Below, one piece after another: positions 37,386-46,199 of a stretch of DNA of 64,000 nt (within the stretch, counting starts at the first letter, position 1; each line of letters starts with the position of its first letter). Where the stretch lies: NCBI RefSeq assembly GCF_012295525.1, contig NZ_CP051167.1:4881501-4945500 (forward strand), written 5' to 3'. Below the pieces are notes generated by a model. The model did not search any database and had not been told where the DNA came from. It saw nothing but the letters and a program-made list of their open reading frames with translations. Source of the stretch: Oxynema aestuarii AP17. Lineage in GTDB: Bacteria > Cyanobacteriota > Cyanobacteriia > Cyanobacteriales > Laspinemataceae. The position numbers and the translations under genes were made by a program.

Positions 37386-37721
37386 TTATTTTGTTTCCGA
37401 AAGAGTCAGTAGAAAAGCTAAATTGTCTTGCGCTTTTAGTGCATGAGGAGCGTGAGCAGTCATAAAGACAAATACCCCCGGTTCGAGTTGAATATCTTCG
37501 CCTTCCAAGGTTAAAATTCCGCGACCTTCGAGGACGACAATCGACGCATTACGGCTGGAGGTATGTTCGGAAATATCCGTTTCCGCAGCCAGACAAAATA
37601 AAGTGTACTGACAGTTGTCATCTTTGAGTAACACTTTACTGAGTACGCCATCTTGTGGATATTCGATTAACTCAGTAAATTTACTGTTAAAACAACGGTT
37701 TGATGGGGCGATCGCATTCAT
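37386..37721 (-). CDS. Cupin-domain protein
   Basis: 111 residues, a small single-domain cupin. The fold pattern is seen in FCLAAETDISEHTSS, VVLEGRGILTLEGEDIQLEPG and MTAHAPHALKA. Of the usual metal ligands, His (SEH), Glu (LEG) and His (APHAL) are present, so it may bind a metal. AGAGG lies six bases before the ATG. It lies 56 bases after the methyltransferase, on the same strand. The ligand is unknown. Confidence 0.8.
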   Translation of the reverse strand: MNAIAPSNRCFNSKFTELIEYPQDGVLSKVLLKDDNCQYTLFCLAAETDISEHTSSRNASIVVLEGRGILTLEGEDIQLEPGVFVFMTAHAPHALKAQDNLAFLLTLSETK

Positions 37722-37777
37722 AATAGAACCTCTATGTTTGATGATTTCACAACTCTCAAAATCAAAAGCAACAAAGC

Positions 37778-38557
37778 TTATTCAGATCGTATCACTTGCA
37801 AAACAATATAACCTAAGTCATCGTGGTGTTCCAGAAAAGTTCTCCGCATCTGAAATACTCTGTTTCGTAATTGTGAATTGGCTAAAATATTACGAGCGAT
37901 GCGAATAGTCCGCCCCAATCCTTCATCGCGGATGAGTTGTGGCAAAGTCAGCATTTCTAACGCCCCAGTATCAAGATTTTTGATTTGCAATCCTACGGTT
38001 TCCCATAGACTCCGCCAACGTTTTTGAGAAAGGGGTTGGGAACTGACGCGAATCACTTGAGCGAGGGTTTTATGTAGCTGTTTTTCATCCCCGCGAGCGA
38101 GCATTTCGTGGGAAAGGAGTTGACCGCCGGGTTTGAGTTTCGCTTGTAATAAGCGTGCCATTTTCTCTTTTCCCGGTTGCGACTGCATGGTTAAAATCGC
38201 TTCGGCAAAAATGCAGTCAAACTGACGATCGATCGCGTCGAGTTTAAAAATATCGCCCTCGACGATCTCAATGCGATCGCTCAATCCCGCCGCTTCGATA
38301 TTGGCGCGCGCTTTGGCGACACTATCGGGATTTTTTTCAATTCCAACGACCCGAACTCCAAACTGACGGGCGATCGCGATCGCACTTTCGCCAAAGCTGG
38401 CGGCTAACTCTAAAACCGTCTGTTCCGGCTGCAAATTTGCCCAATTCAATAACTGTTCGGTAGCGCTTCGTCCTCCCGGTCGTAATGTGGTTTTGCCCGC
38501 CGCCGCTAATACTTGGTGACCGGGTGCGGTTTGATAATTTAATGTTGTCGTACTCAT
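37778..38557 (-). CDS. Class I SAM-dependent methyltransferase
   Basis: 259 residues. The glycine-rich motif I is VLELAASFGESAIAIARQFG (the usual GxGxG is replaced by AxSFGE), with GIEKNPDSVAKAR as the Asp/Glu motif II and IVEGDIFKLD as motif III. The N-terminus YQTAPGHQVLAAAGKTTLRPGG is typical of small-molecule methyltransferases. The substrate is unknown. A cupin gene follows on the same strand. Confidence 0.85.
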   Translation of the reverse strand: MSTTTLNYQTAPGHQVLAAAGKTTLRPGGRSATEQLLNWANLQPEQTVLELAASFGESAIAIARQFGVRVVGIEKNPDSVAKARANIEAAGLSDRIEIVEGDIFKLDAIDRQFDCIFAEAILTMQSQPGKEKMARLLQAKLKPGGQLLSHEMLARGDEKQLHKTLAQVIRVSSQPLSQKRWRSLWETVGLQIKNLDTGALEMLTLPQLIRDEGLGRTIRIARNILANSQLRNRVFQMRRTFLEHHDDLGYIVLQVIRSE

Positions 38558-38649
38558 CTGATTGGTCGCCTTTCCTACACCTGCGATCGTGACAAATTTT
38601 TTAAAAACTGTCTGTGAGGTAGCTCAAGGTTGGGGGAAAAGGGAGCATA

Positions 38650-38672
38650 AAAATAACCCGCCTCGGCGGGTT
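38650..38672 (-). terminator. Terminator of the PEP-CTERM gene
   Basis: On the minus strand AACCCGCC-GA-GGCGGGTT forms an 8-bp stem with a two-base loop, followed by ATTTTTATG. It lies 110 bases after the stop codon of the gene ending at 38783. Confidence 0.65.
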
Positions 38673-38724
38673 GAGAAGCAAGATCTAGCCATGCTCAATC
38701 TTGTTATAAAATTCAGGGGTTGTA

Positions 38725-38747
38725 GGGACAAGGCAATGCGGTGTCCC
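38725..38747. repeat. Hairpin repeat GGGACA/TGTCCC
   Basis: GGGACAAGGCA-ATG-CGGTGTCCC, an imperfect hairpin related to those at 41770-41788 and 47164-47184. Confidence 0.55.
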
Positions 38748-38782
38748 TAAAGGGATTTAGCGAGTTTACAAGGTCGTCGAAA

Positions 38783-41554
38783 TTAGGACGATTTAGGGTA
38801 CTGACGCTTGAAAAAGATTAACAAGCCGATCGCCGCGATCGCCCCTAAATATTGATGGGGTTCGGGAACCGGAGACGCCATCAAATCCGGCGGTTTCGAT
38901 AAAGTTTCCTGTCCGTCTTCCACCTCGCGATCGAAGCGATCGTCTTTCGCTTCGGCGCGTTTGAGGGCGTCCCGTTGGGCGTCGTTGACCAGGACGATCG
39001 CCGACGAGTACGGCGAGACAATTTCGTACTGTTTGGCGATCGCGTGGACCGCATCGAGATTGGTCAAATCCTTCGGATCGAGATTCTCCGTCATCGCCAG
39101 AATCACTTGACGGGCGGCGATCGCCTCAAATCCGTCATTTTTTGGCGAATTGGCAGGATTGGCGGCATTTTCGAGGGGGCTAACCCGCCAAATATACCCG
39201 TCAAAGGCCCCGATCGCGTCGTCCCCGAGTTGCGCTTGAGTGCCCAGACGCCGCAACACCGATTCGACATCTGTCGCCACCCCACCGCGACTTTGTTGCA
39301 AACTCTGCACCGTCCCATCGTCGTAAGCACGGGGGAGACCGCCTAAGTGAACCATCCACAACGGCGCCGACAATTTCGGCAGCTCTTTGGTCTCTTCTGC
39401 TAACTCGTAACTCCCCTCGTCGGTGACCAGCAAGATCCCGTCATAGGGGGTATCGGCGCGCAGTTGGGCAAATTGCTGCAACATTTGCTGGAACGAAATC
39501 GATCCGTAGAATTGGATCCCGTCGAGATCGAAGCGACTCAGATCGTCGAGACGCTGGGGTTGCACTCCGGGGGCCCCAGTCAGATATAAGTCGGCGTCGT
39601 TATTGGCAAATTGGTTATCGGCGAATCCATTTTGTTTTAACCAGGCGAAGGTTTCCGCGATCGCCTCGGCGCGATCGCCCATACTGTAGGAGCGATCGAG
39701 AATCACGGCAAAACGCCGATTTTGCGGCAATTGCTCGTCTTTATCGCTCAACGGTTGCGCCGTCACGCGATATCCGGCGATCGCCGAACCTTGATGGGTC
39801 GTCGCTGGTGCGGAATTCCTGGCTGCGACAAAAGCAGGGAACCAATCTTCGACGGAGGCTTTGACGGTTTCGCCGTTGTAAACCCGTTGCGTCTTGTCAG
39901 TCCAGAAAATATTACGTTTCTCGCCGAGATCGGGCATGGGCCAGCCGCGATCGTCGTGCATCACCTTATACGTCAACCATAAGTGCAGTTGCGGCTGTTC
40001 TTTTCCCTGGCGCTTTTCTTCAGAACTGAGCTTTCTAGGGATCGGATAGGCGCGTAAACGATAGTGGCGCGGTCCGACTTGTTCGAGTAACGCCGGATCG
40101 ACCTGTCGCTGCACTTGCTCGTTATACACTTGCTGCGCGGCCCCTCGCGGGGAAATTTGGAAGCGGAAGCGATCGCCGAGATCGTCCGTATTTCCCAGCC
40201 ACAAGCCCGTAATTACGGCACTTTCCGGCAAGGAGAAGGAATAAAAAACTTCCTCATCCAAGTTCGTTTGATTCGCATAGACTTCGTGCACTTCGACCTC
40301 GGCCCAGTCCCCGCGTTCGGTCACGTTAACGTCTTGTTGCGCCAGCCAAACTCGTTCCTCATTGACGTTGAGAACTCCCGCTTTGGCTTGGTCTTGGCTG
40401 TAGGTCGATCTCACCGCATCGAGGATCGGCGATCGTTCTCCTTGTTGGATCGAGGTATCGAAAAACTCGGCATACCATTGCGCCGCTTTCTCGTCGTCCG
40501 ATCGCGATCCGCGATACAAAAACGGTGCCATCACTTGATTGTAAGCCTGTTGTACCCACCCGGAGGCCGCGTCGTTCCAGCCCAACAAATGGTGGTACAT
40601 CAGCGCGATGTGGTTGTTTTCCTCGGTGGTACTTAAATAGCGGTAAGAGGCGAGGTAGGCGTTGGTCAGTCCGGCGCGCAGTTGGTCCCGGTTGTCGAGG
40701 AGTTCTTGGCGATCGCGATCGCTGGTTGGCGGCGTCTTCAACTGCTCGAATGCCTGAATTTGCGGCTGTTGTTGCGCGGCGAAAAAGATTAATAATCCCG
40801 CCGTCACGACGGCGCCAGCGCCGACCGATGCCCAGTTGCGCCCGTATTGCGCCCCAAATTGGCGCCAGACGCGATAACTGGAATAGATGTAAAAACTGGC
40901 AAATGCTGACGGCATCGCAATAAACAAGGTACAGCTAAAGCCGAACAGCAGAAACATCAACGGCAACCACCAGAAAACATCGGCGGAGGCGTAGCGTAAC
41001 ATGTCGCCGAGAATCCGCAGCCATTCCAAGCTGACCAAGCCTTTGACAAACCAAAGGGTGAGGGGAACGGCGTAAAAGAGTAAGAGGATTCCGACATAAG
41101 TGCCGACCATTCCGGCGATCGTGTGAAAGCCGAGATGCAGCCCGTTGAGACGGCGATCGCCTTCGGTATAACGCCACTTTAATTCTGCCGCAAAGGTGGC
41201 GATCGCCACGGCAATCGTGGCGAGGACTAAACTACTTGCCGGGGTCAGTTGTCGGATTAAAAATAAACGCGTGAATCCCAGCAGCAATAACGGCGCTTCT
41301 ACTCCATAAAAGAAGCGCATTAACTGGAGGGGTTGTTTTCGTAAATATTTGAATCCAATAACGCAAGAAATCGGCACAATGGCGATAATTCCCAATAAAG
41401 TGAGAGAAAAACCGAGGGGAATCCACCCGTCAACTGTCGCTTCGATTAAGGGAATGCCAATCGGCGGCAAAATCCCCAAGTAGACGACGGCGAGAAACGT
41501 TAGGTTCCACGCCCAAAAGGTAAAGTGAAAGAATCTATTGAGCCAATTTTTCAT
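38783..41554 (-). CDS. PEP-CTERM integral membrane protein (TIGR02921 type)
   Basis: 923 residues. The N-terminal third has about seven membrane helices (from FWAWNLTFLAVVYLGILPPI to VVTAGLLIFFAAQ). Residues ~400-560 form a VIT domain (VNVTERGDWAEVEVHEVYAN, EEVFYSFSLPESAVITGLWL) and ~600-760 a von Willebrand-A-like domain with a metal-site DRSYSM. It ends with SPVPEPHQYLGAIAAIGLLIFF and a basic tail, a PEP-CTERM sorting signal. The combination matches the TIGR02921 family, found in cyanobacteria. PEP-CTERM proteins are processed by an exosortase; none is in the window. The function is unknown; adhesion or surface complex formation is inference. Confidence 0.85.
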   Translation of the reverse strand: MKNWLNRFFHFTFWAWNLTFLAVVYLGILPPIGIPLIEATVDGWIPLGFSLTLLGIIAIVPISCVIGFKYLRKQPLQLMRFFYGVEAPLLLLGFTRLFLIRQLTPASSLVLATIAVAIATFAAELKWRYTEGDRRLNGLHLGFHTIAGMVGTYVGILLLFYAVPLTLWFVKGLVSLEWLRILGDMLRYASADVFWWLPLMFLLFGFSCTLFIAMPSAFASFYIYSSYRVWRQFGAQYGRNWASVGAGAVVTAGLLIFFAAQQQPQIQAFEQLKTPPTSDRDRQELLDNRDQLRAGLTNAYLASYRYLSTTEENNHIALMYHHLLGWNDAASGWVQQAYNQVMAPFLYRGSRSDDEKAAQWYAEFFDTSIQQGERSPILDAVRSTYSQDQAKAGVLNVNEERVWLAQQDVNVTERGDWAEVEVHEVYANQTNLDEEVFYSFSLPESAVITGLWLGNTDDLGDRFRFQISPRGAAQQVYNEQVQRQVDPALLEQVGPRHYRLRAYPIPRKLSSEEKRQGKEQPQLHLWLTYKVMHDDRGWPMPDLGEKRNIFWTDKTQRVYNGETVKASVEDWFPAFVAARNSAPATTHQGSAIAGYRVTAQPLSDKDEQLPQNRRFAVILDRSYSMGDRAEAIAETFAWLKQNGFADNQFANNDADLYLTGAPGVQPQRLDDLSRFDLDGIQFYGSISFQQMLQQFAQLRADTPYDGILLVTDEGSYELAEETKELPKLSAPLWMVHLGGLPRAYDDGTVQSLQQSRGGVATDVESVLRRLGTQAQLGDDAIGAFDGYIWRVSPLENAANPANSPKNDGFEAIAARQVILAMTENLDPKDLTNLDAVHAIAKQYEIVSPYSSAIVLVNDAQRDALKRAEAKDDRFDREVEDGQETLSKPPDLMASPVPEPHQYLGAIAAIGLLIFFKRQYPKSS

Positions 41555-41769
41555 CGCTGCAATTCCTACTCGAACGGTTGGCGCGATCGCAAAGCTGAGG
41601 AATAATGCGGGTTCTTTTCTATTGAAGCCTCGCAGCGCAAAACGTCAAGGGTTACCTACAGGGCTTTATCGTTTTTTTACGCGAATCTCTCCAATTCTTT
41701 AAGGGGCGATCGCGTTTCCCTTCCCTCGGTCTACGTCTTTTTACCTATTCGATCTTCCTTGTAAGGATA

Positions 41770-41788
41770 GATACGCCATTGCCGTATC
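41770..41788. repeat. Hairpin repeat GATACG/CGTATC
   Basis: GATACG-CCATTGC-CGTATC, related to the hairpins at 38725 and 47164. Confidence 0.5.
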
Positions 41789-41800
41789 GTTCCTAGGAAA

Positions 41801-42226
41801 CTAGAGATCGAATTTATAATAAATATCCCCTTCTGGGGTGACTTCAAAATTGGCGTTAAATTCTTTTGCCCGTTCGTCTAAAAAAGCTTTCGCTTCTCGT
41901 CCGGGAAGTTTCGCCGCCATTGCCAATTGCATGATGCTAATTCTGCCCTGGTTGGCTTGCAAAACTTGATAAAACTGTTCCTGAATTTGTCGGCGATCGC
42001 CCTCTATTTGCTTGAATTGATTTTGTTTCCCTTCCCGATAAAGGCTGACACCTAAAATACTGCCTAAAACTGTCATCGGTAAGCCAAAAATCACGATCGT
42101 GGCTTTCAGTTCTTCGCGATCGCCCGGTGGGGTATGTTCGTTATCTAATTTGCGATCGGCAATGACGAGAATGGACAAACCGAAGGTTAGCAGTAAGGCG
42201 GCGGCAGATGTTTTAAAAAGTTTCAC
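41801..42226 (-). CDS. Two-helix membrane protein, paralogue A
   Basis: 141 residues: a possible signal/anchor (KLFKTSAAALLLTFGLSILV), a second helix (about 42-62, TIVIFGLPMTVLGSILGVSL), then a cytosolic domain (QEQFYQVLQANQGRISIMQL, LDERAKEFNANFEV). The last ~60 residues match those of the next gene in order (YxxxxxxxGRIxxxxxAMxA, FEVxxxGxIYYxFxL). The domain resembles a winged-helix-like fold, but this is inference. It and the neighbour arose by tandem duplication. Confidence 0.62.
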   Translation of the reverse strand: MKLFKTSAAALLLTFGLSILVIADRKLDNEHTPPGDREELKATIVIFGLPMTVLGSILGVSLYREGKQNQFKQIEGDRRQIQEQFYQVLQANQGRISIMQLAMAAKLPGREAKAFLDERAKEFNANFEVTPEGDIYYKFDL

Positions 42227-42278
42227 GATTGGAACATAAATTGTTTTTACATTTTCGCTGTTTTAGGGTACATTTCGA

Positions 42279-42307
42279 TCCCCCTAAATCCCCCTTAAAA
42301 AGGGGGA
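42279..42307. repeat. C/G-rich inverted repeat
   Basis: CCCCCTAAATCCCCCTTAAA followed by AAGGGGG, a copy of the C/G-rich family, between the two paralogues. Confidence 0.65.
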
Positions 42308-42335
42308 CTTTCACTGCCCTCTATCTAAAATTCCT

Positions 42336-42761
42336 TTATAACGGAAAACGATAATAAATCGAACCGTCTTCCCTAACTTCAAAACTGGCATCAAATTCTC
42401 GGGCTTTTTCATCTAAGAATAACTTGGCTTCTTCCCCGGTAATTTCAGCTTCCATTGCAAAACCTAAAACACCGATGCGACCGTCATATTCTCTGACGAT
42501 CCGATAAAATAAATGTTGTAGCCGATCGCGCTCTTGTTGTGCGGCGATGCGATCGTGTTTGCGTCCGTCGCGATACAATCCCCACAGCATGGACGTTCCG
42601 GCGATCGTGGCGGGTAAGGTAAAGATGGCTAAGGCGGCGATCGCCCCTTCTTTATCTTCGTGGGTCGCGTCTTGGCTGACAATATCGGCGATCGCCAAGG
42701 CGGACAAGGGAACCCCCAACGCTAATAAAAACCCAGCGACAACTTTTTTAATGGCTTTCAT
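42336..42761 (-). CDS. Two-helix membrane protein, paralogue B
   Basis: 141 residues from the ATG at 42761 (GAGAGG eight bases upstream); a longer frame to 42815 lacks support. Layout as in paralogue A: first helix (VVAGFLLALGVPLSALAIA), second helix (about 42-62), then a C-terminal domain with GRIGVLGFAMEAEITGEEAK and FEVREDGSIYYRFPL. The two proteins have identical length. Function unknown. Confidence 0.62.
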   Translation of the reverse strand: MKAIKKVVAGFLLALGVPLSALAIADIVSQDATHEDKEGAIAALAIFTLPATIAGTSMLWGLYRDGRKHDRIAAQQERDRLQHLFYRIVREYDGRIGVLGFAMEAEITGEEAKLFLDEKAREFDASFEVREDGSIYYRFPL

Positions 42762-43077
42762 CGTTGCAAACCTCTCAGATGCGATTGAGAAGGCTAGAAT
42801 TGCCGGATCTCCCATCCGAACGAAGGGTGCACCGATCTCTCGGGGGCGATCGCCAAGCTTGCCGAAATTCTATCCTATTTTGGGTTGGGGTGACAGCGAT
42901 CGCGGGAGTGGCGATCGCGCGGATTAAAAAATTTTCCGCAAAATTTCCCTTAAAAAAACACGATCGCCCGTTTCCAGGCGATCGCGATCGGGATCCTTTT
43001 TTGGGGTTAGATGAGACCGGACAAAACCGTTAAAAAATTCACTGGTCAATCTTTGTAACTGCCTAATGGCAAGGGTT

Positions 43078-43209
43078 CTAATCTTCGTGATCGTCAAAGG
43101 GATCGTCGAGGGCTTTGGCGGGAGGACCGAAGGAGGTATAAATCGCGATGCCCGTGATCGCGAGCAAAATCGCGACAATTGAAATGCTAAGAACTGTTGC
43201 GGGTTCCAT
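43078..43209 (-). CDS. psbN: Photosystem II protein PsbN
   Basis: 43 residues: MEPATVLSISIVAILL starts one membrane helix (about 5-25), then YTSFGPPAKALDDPFDDHED, the conserved PsbN tail. PsbN is needed for photosystem II assembly and is not a subunit of the mature complex. It is encoded opposite psbH, whose start is 84 bases away, the usual divergent layout in cyanobacteria. Confidence 0.95.
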   Translation of the reverse strand: MEPATVLSISIVAILLAITGIAIYTSFGPPAKALDDPFDDHED

Positions 43210-43293
43210 ATTCTCTTAAACGAATGGCGCTTATCCTTATAGAATATTACAAAACATTAAATTTTGCCGTCTGCATTCACATAGAGGTAAAGA

Positions 43294-43497
43294 ATGGCAC
43301 AACAGACTAAGTTAGGAAACCTGCTGCGTCCTTTAAACGCGGAATATGGTAAAGTTGCCCCCGGTTGGGGGACGACTCCCGTGATGGGCCTGTTCATGGC
43401 CTTATTTGCCCTGTTCTTGATCATCATTCTCGATATTTACAACTCTTCACTGCTGCTCAATGGCGTGAATGTGGATTGGACAACCCTCGGTCGTTAG
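43294..43497 (+). CDS. psbH: Photosystem II protein PsbH
   Basis: 67 residues. [20 protein letters not shown] precedes a membrane helix (about 28-48), then [19 protein letters not shown]. PsbH stabilises QB-site function and CP47 binding. GAGGT lies seven bases before the ATG, and TAGAAT at 43240-43245 is a possible -10. A palindrome and a terminator follow the gene. Confidence 0.96.
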   Translation: MAQQTKLGNLLRPLNAEYGKVAPGWGTTPVMGLFMALFALFLIIILDIYNSSLLLNGVNVDWTTLGR

Positions 43498-43525
43498 TCC
43501 GATTGGCGATCGCGATCGCTAAACT

Positions 43526-43561
43526 CAGGTGGAGTGGCGATCGCGATCGCCACTCCACCTG
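43526..43561. repeat. Perfect 36-bp palindrome
   Basis: Two exactly complementary 18-base arms, CAGGTGGAGTGGCGATCG and CGATCGCCACTCCACCTG, with no loop. The centre is a double HIP1-type core. It lies 29 bases after psbH and just before the psbH terminator. Confidence 0.9.
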
Positions 43562-43569
43562 ATTCAAAT

Positions 43570-43594
43570 TCCCGGCTCGACCGGGATTTTTTTA
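43570..43594 (+). terminator. Terminator of psbH
   Basis: CCCGG-CTCGA-CCGGG then ATTTTTTTAT. Small but standard stem with a T run. Confidence 0.75.
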
Positions 43595-43636
43595 TACTGG
43601 TCTTGAGCGAGCAATATTACACTTGAGGGAAAATCC

Positions 43637-43900
43637 GTGAATATCTTTGGATTGGGATTACCGGAAATCGTCGTTATTTTAGTGGTTGCCTTACTAATTT
43701 TCGGGCCGAAAAAACTGCCAGAAATCGGACGCAGCATGGGAAAGGCGCTGCGAGGATTCCAAGAAGCCTCCAAAGAATTTGAAAATGAATTAAAGCAAGA
43801 AGTCCAACAACTCGACGCCTCAAAATCTCCCAAAGTTGCGGACGCGGAAGCAACGCAGAAGGTCGAAAAAGCCGAGGAGAAACAAGCCGAAGTCTCCTAA
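43637..43900 (+). CDS. tatA: Twin-arginine translocase subunit TatA/E
   Basis: 87 residues. A short outside N-terminus, a membrane helix (about 5-20: GLPEIVVILVVALLIF), the FGPKKLPEIGRSMGKALRGF hinge and amphipathic helix, and an acidic Lys/Glu-rich tail are the TatA/B/E pattern. The Phe-Gly-Pro hinge and length favour TatA/E; it forms the pore of the Tat export system for folded proteins with TatC. Start GTG with GAGGG ten bases upstream. No tatC here. Confidence 0.9.
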   Translation: MNIFGLGLPEIVVILVVALLIFGPKKLPEIGRSMGKALRGFQEASKEFENELKQEVQQLDASKSPKVADAEATQKVEKAEEKQAEVS

Positions 43901-44229
43901 GCAGTCTCTTACAGCATTTTCCTCTGCCATGCAAGACACTTAGATCCCCCTAAATCCCCCTCGCCAGGTAGGGGTTGGGTTACCAAACCCCTACTTTCCT
44001 CGTTGCCCCCGAAATCCCCCCAACCATCCCCCCAACCCCCCTTTGAAAGGGGGGCGAAGGGGGGATAGGGGGCGAAGGGGGGATAGACCGATCGGCGCTG
44101 TACCCGATCGGATCGCCCGAGTGCTGTAAGCAAACCCTGTGGGGCGGGCATCTTGTCCGCCTCTTGCCCGCCTCTAGAAACCCCCGAGTACGGGCATTTT
44201 CTCTCCGATCTCTTATCTGGTCCCTTTCC
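43901..44229. repeat. 329-bp spacer of C/G-rich and hairpin repeats
   Basis: No gene. It holds C/G-rich blocks (43943-43960, 44010-44090, with repeats of GGGGGCGAAG), a hairpin GTAGGGGTTGGG with ACCAAACCCCTAC at 43968-43994, and GCGGGCA-TCT-TGTCCGC at 44144-44160. These are three separate repeat families in one spacer. Confidence 0.65.
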
Positions 44230-45000
44230 CTAAACCAAATCCAAAGACATCAACTCTTCGGCCATCTCGAAATTCGCCGTCACACTCTGGACGTCGTCCA
44301 AATCTTCCAAGGCATCCATCAACTTCAACAGCGATCGCGCCTGGTCCGGATCGGTCACTTCGACCTGATTGTTGGGAATCCAGCGTAACTGGGCTTCGAC
44401 GATCGCGTAACCTTTCTCTTTCAAGGTTCGGTTGAGAGTTTCGAGGTTCGTCACCTCCGTCAAGACCTCGGCCCCGGGTCGATCTTCGTCAATTTCGAGT
44501 AACTCGTAAGTTTCGGCGCCCCCTTCGACCGAGGCTTCTAATAATTCATCTTCGTCGAGTTCCCCTTCGAGAGTGACCACGCCTTTTTGTTCGAACATCC
44601 AACTGACGCAACCCGTCTCGCCGAGGTTGCCGCCATTTTTACTAAAAGCGGCCCGTAAATCCGCAGCCGTTCGGTTGCGGTTGTCCGTGAGGGCTTCGAC
44701 TAAGACCGCCACGCCACCGGGGCCGTAGCCTTCGTAGCGGATCGCTTCGTAAGCGTCGCTACCGGAATCCCAAGTCCCGGCGCCTTTGGCGATCGCCCGT
44801 TCGATATTGTCGTTGGGAATTCCTGCAGCTTTGGCTTTGTCTACTGCCGTCCGCAACTGAAAATTCGCTTCCGGGTCTGGAAGACCGCTACGGGCTGCGA
44901 CGATGATCTCTCTGGAGATTTTCGTAAAAATTTTGCCTTTGACCGCATCAACTCTGGCTTTTTGGCGTTTGATGTTTGCCCACTTACTATGTCCGGCCAT
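44230..45000 (-). CDS. YebC/PmpR family protein
   Basis: 256 residues. [19 protein letters not shown] starts the family signature; [34 protein letters not shown] and [12 protein letters not shown] are the other conserved parts. The family was described as transcriptional regulators; more recent work links it to translation of polyproline stretches in some bacteria. Its role here is unknown. It is a single gene with a 116-bp spacer to glucokinase. Confidence 0.93.
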   Translation of the reverse strand: MAGHSKWANIKRQKARVDAVKGKIFTKISREIIVAARSGLPDPEANFQLRTAVDKAKAAGIPNDNIERAIAKGAGTWDSGSDAYEAIRYEGYGPGGVAVLVEALTDNRNRTAADLRAAFSKNGGNLGETGCVSWMFEQKGVVTLEGELDEDELLEASVEGGAETYELLEIDEDRPGAEVLTEVTNLETLNRTLKEKGYAIVEAQLRWIPNNQVEVTDPDQARSLLKLMDALEDLDDVQSVTANFEMAEELMSLDLV

Positions 45001-45116
45001 AACGTTTTTTGGGAAATGTTTTAACGATACGATTTGTCAAGATCGGGATAAACTGCGCGCCGTGTCAGGCGATCGCCGGTCCGCTTCTCGCGATCGCCGT
45101 GCAACTGCGATCGGAT

Positions 45117-46136
45117 CTAATCGAGTTGGGCCGCGCAAATCGCCGCCCCGATCAAACCGACTTGCGGGTTGAGGACGACATGAATCGGAACTTTTTGCAA
45201 CAGGGGACTCATCCGTCCTTTGTCGTGAAAGGCATTGAGAAAGCGATCGTCTTTTTCGATTAAGGGCAGGATTTTAGCGGCGATCCCTCCGGCGAGGTAC
45301 AACCCGCCATAAGGGAGGAGTTTGAGGGCGAGGTTACCTGCTTCGGCGCCGTAGGCATCGACGAAGATTTGTAGGCTTTGCTGACACAGGGGATGACTTC
45401 CGTCTAGGGCTGCTTTGGAGATTTCTGCCGCCGGGAGGTCGCGATCGCCGATCGCCGTTCCGGTCGCACTGGCGGCGCGATCGCACAGGAACTGATAAAT
45501 CGAGACGATCCCCTGACCGGAGACGACTCGTTCCACGGACACCCGAGGGAGGTGGTGGCGATCGCGCAAATATTGCTGTAACTCGAATTCTACGGGCGAT
45601 CGCGGCGAAAAATCGGCGTGACCCCCTTCGGAGGCGTAAACGCGATCGCCCTCGTGATGGCGGATGAGAAAACCTTCCCCGAGTCCGGTTCCGGCGCCGA
45701 TGGTGGCGATCGGGGCGTCTTCTAACGCTTCCCCAGCTTGCAAGGTGTGCAGGTCGTCCTCACTCAAGCCCAAAATCCCGTAACCGACGGCGGCGAAATC
45801 GTTAATCAGGGTAATCGAGGGGATCCCTAAATCCGCTTCCAAGCGTTCGACGCTTAAGGTCCATCCCAAATTGGTCAGTTTCGATTCGGTTCCGATTACG
45901 GGTCCGGCGATCGCGAAACAAGCTTTTGTCGGTTCGAGTTCGCGTCCTAATTCAGTTCGCGCCCCATCGAGAAATTGGCGCACCATCGGCACTAAATCGG
46001 GAAAATCGGCACTGGAATAGAGCGCTTCGTAAAGCTTGTCCGGTTTCCAGGTCTTGGGCGGGCGATCGGCAGTCGTTTCTACCAGCCGCAACAAGGTTTT
46101 CGTTCCGCCAATATCTCCAACTAATAGTAAGGTCAT
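45117..46136 (-). CDS. glk: Glucokinase
   Basis: 339 residues. It phosphorylates glucose with ATP. LLVGDIGGTKTLLRLVE is the phosphate-1 motif, LINDFAAVGYGI holds the catalytic Asp, and IGAGTGLGEGFL and SEGGHADFSPRS bind ATP and glucose. It belongs to the Glk (PF02685-type) family, not to the ROK kinases. Typical for cyanobacteria that use internal glycogen. Single gene. Confidence 0.93.
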   Translation of the reverse strand: MTLLLVGDIGGTKTLLRLVETTADRPPKTWKPDKLYEALYSSADFPDLVPMVRQFLDGARTELGRELEPTKACFAIAGPVIGTESKLTNLGWTLSVERLEADLGIPSITLINDFAAVGYGILGLSEDDLHTLQAGEALEDAPIATIGAGTGLGEGFLIRHHEGDRVYASEGGHADFSPRSPVEFELQQYLRDRHHLPRVSVERVVSGQGIVSIYQFLCDRAASATGTAIGDRDLPAAEISKAALDGSHPLCQQSLQIFVDAYGAEAGNLALKLLPYGGLYLAGGIAAKILPLIEKDDRFLNAFHDKGRMSPLLQKVPIHVVLNPQVGLIGAAICAAQLD

Positions 46137-46199
46137 CTCTGCTCGTAAATTTTATCTTGGGCGATCGCCTGACGTGCTAGTTTTCCACCGCGATCGATC

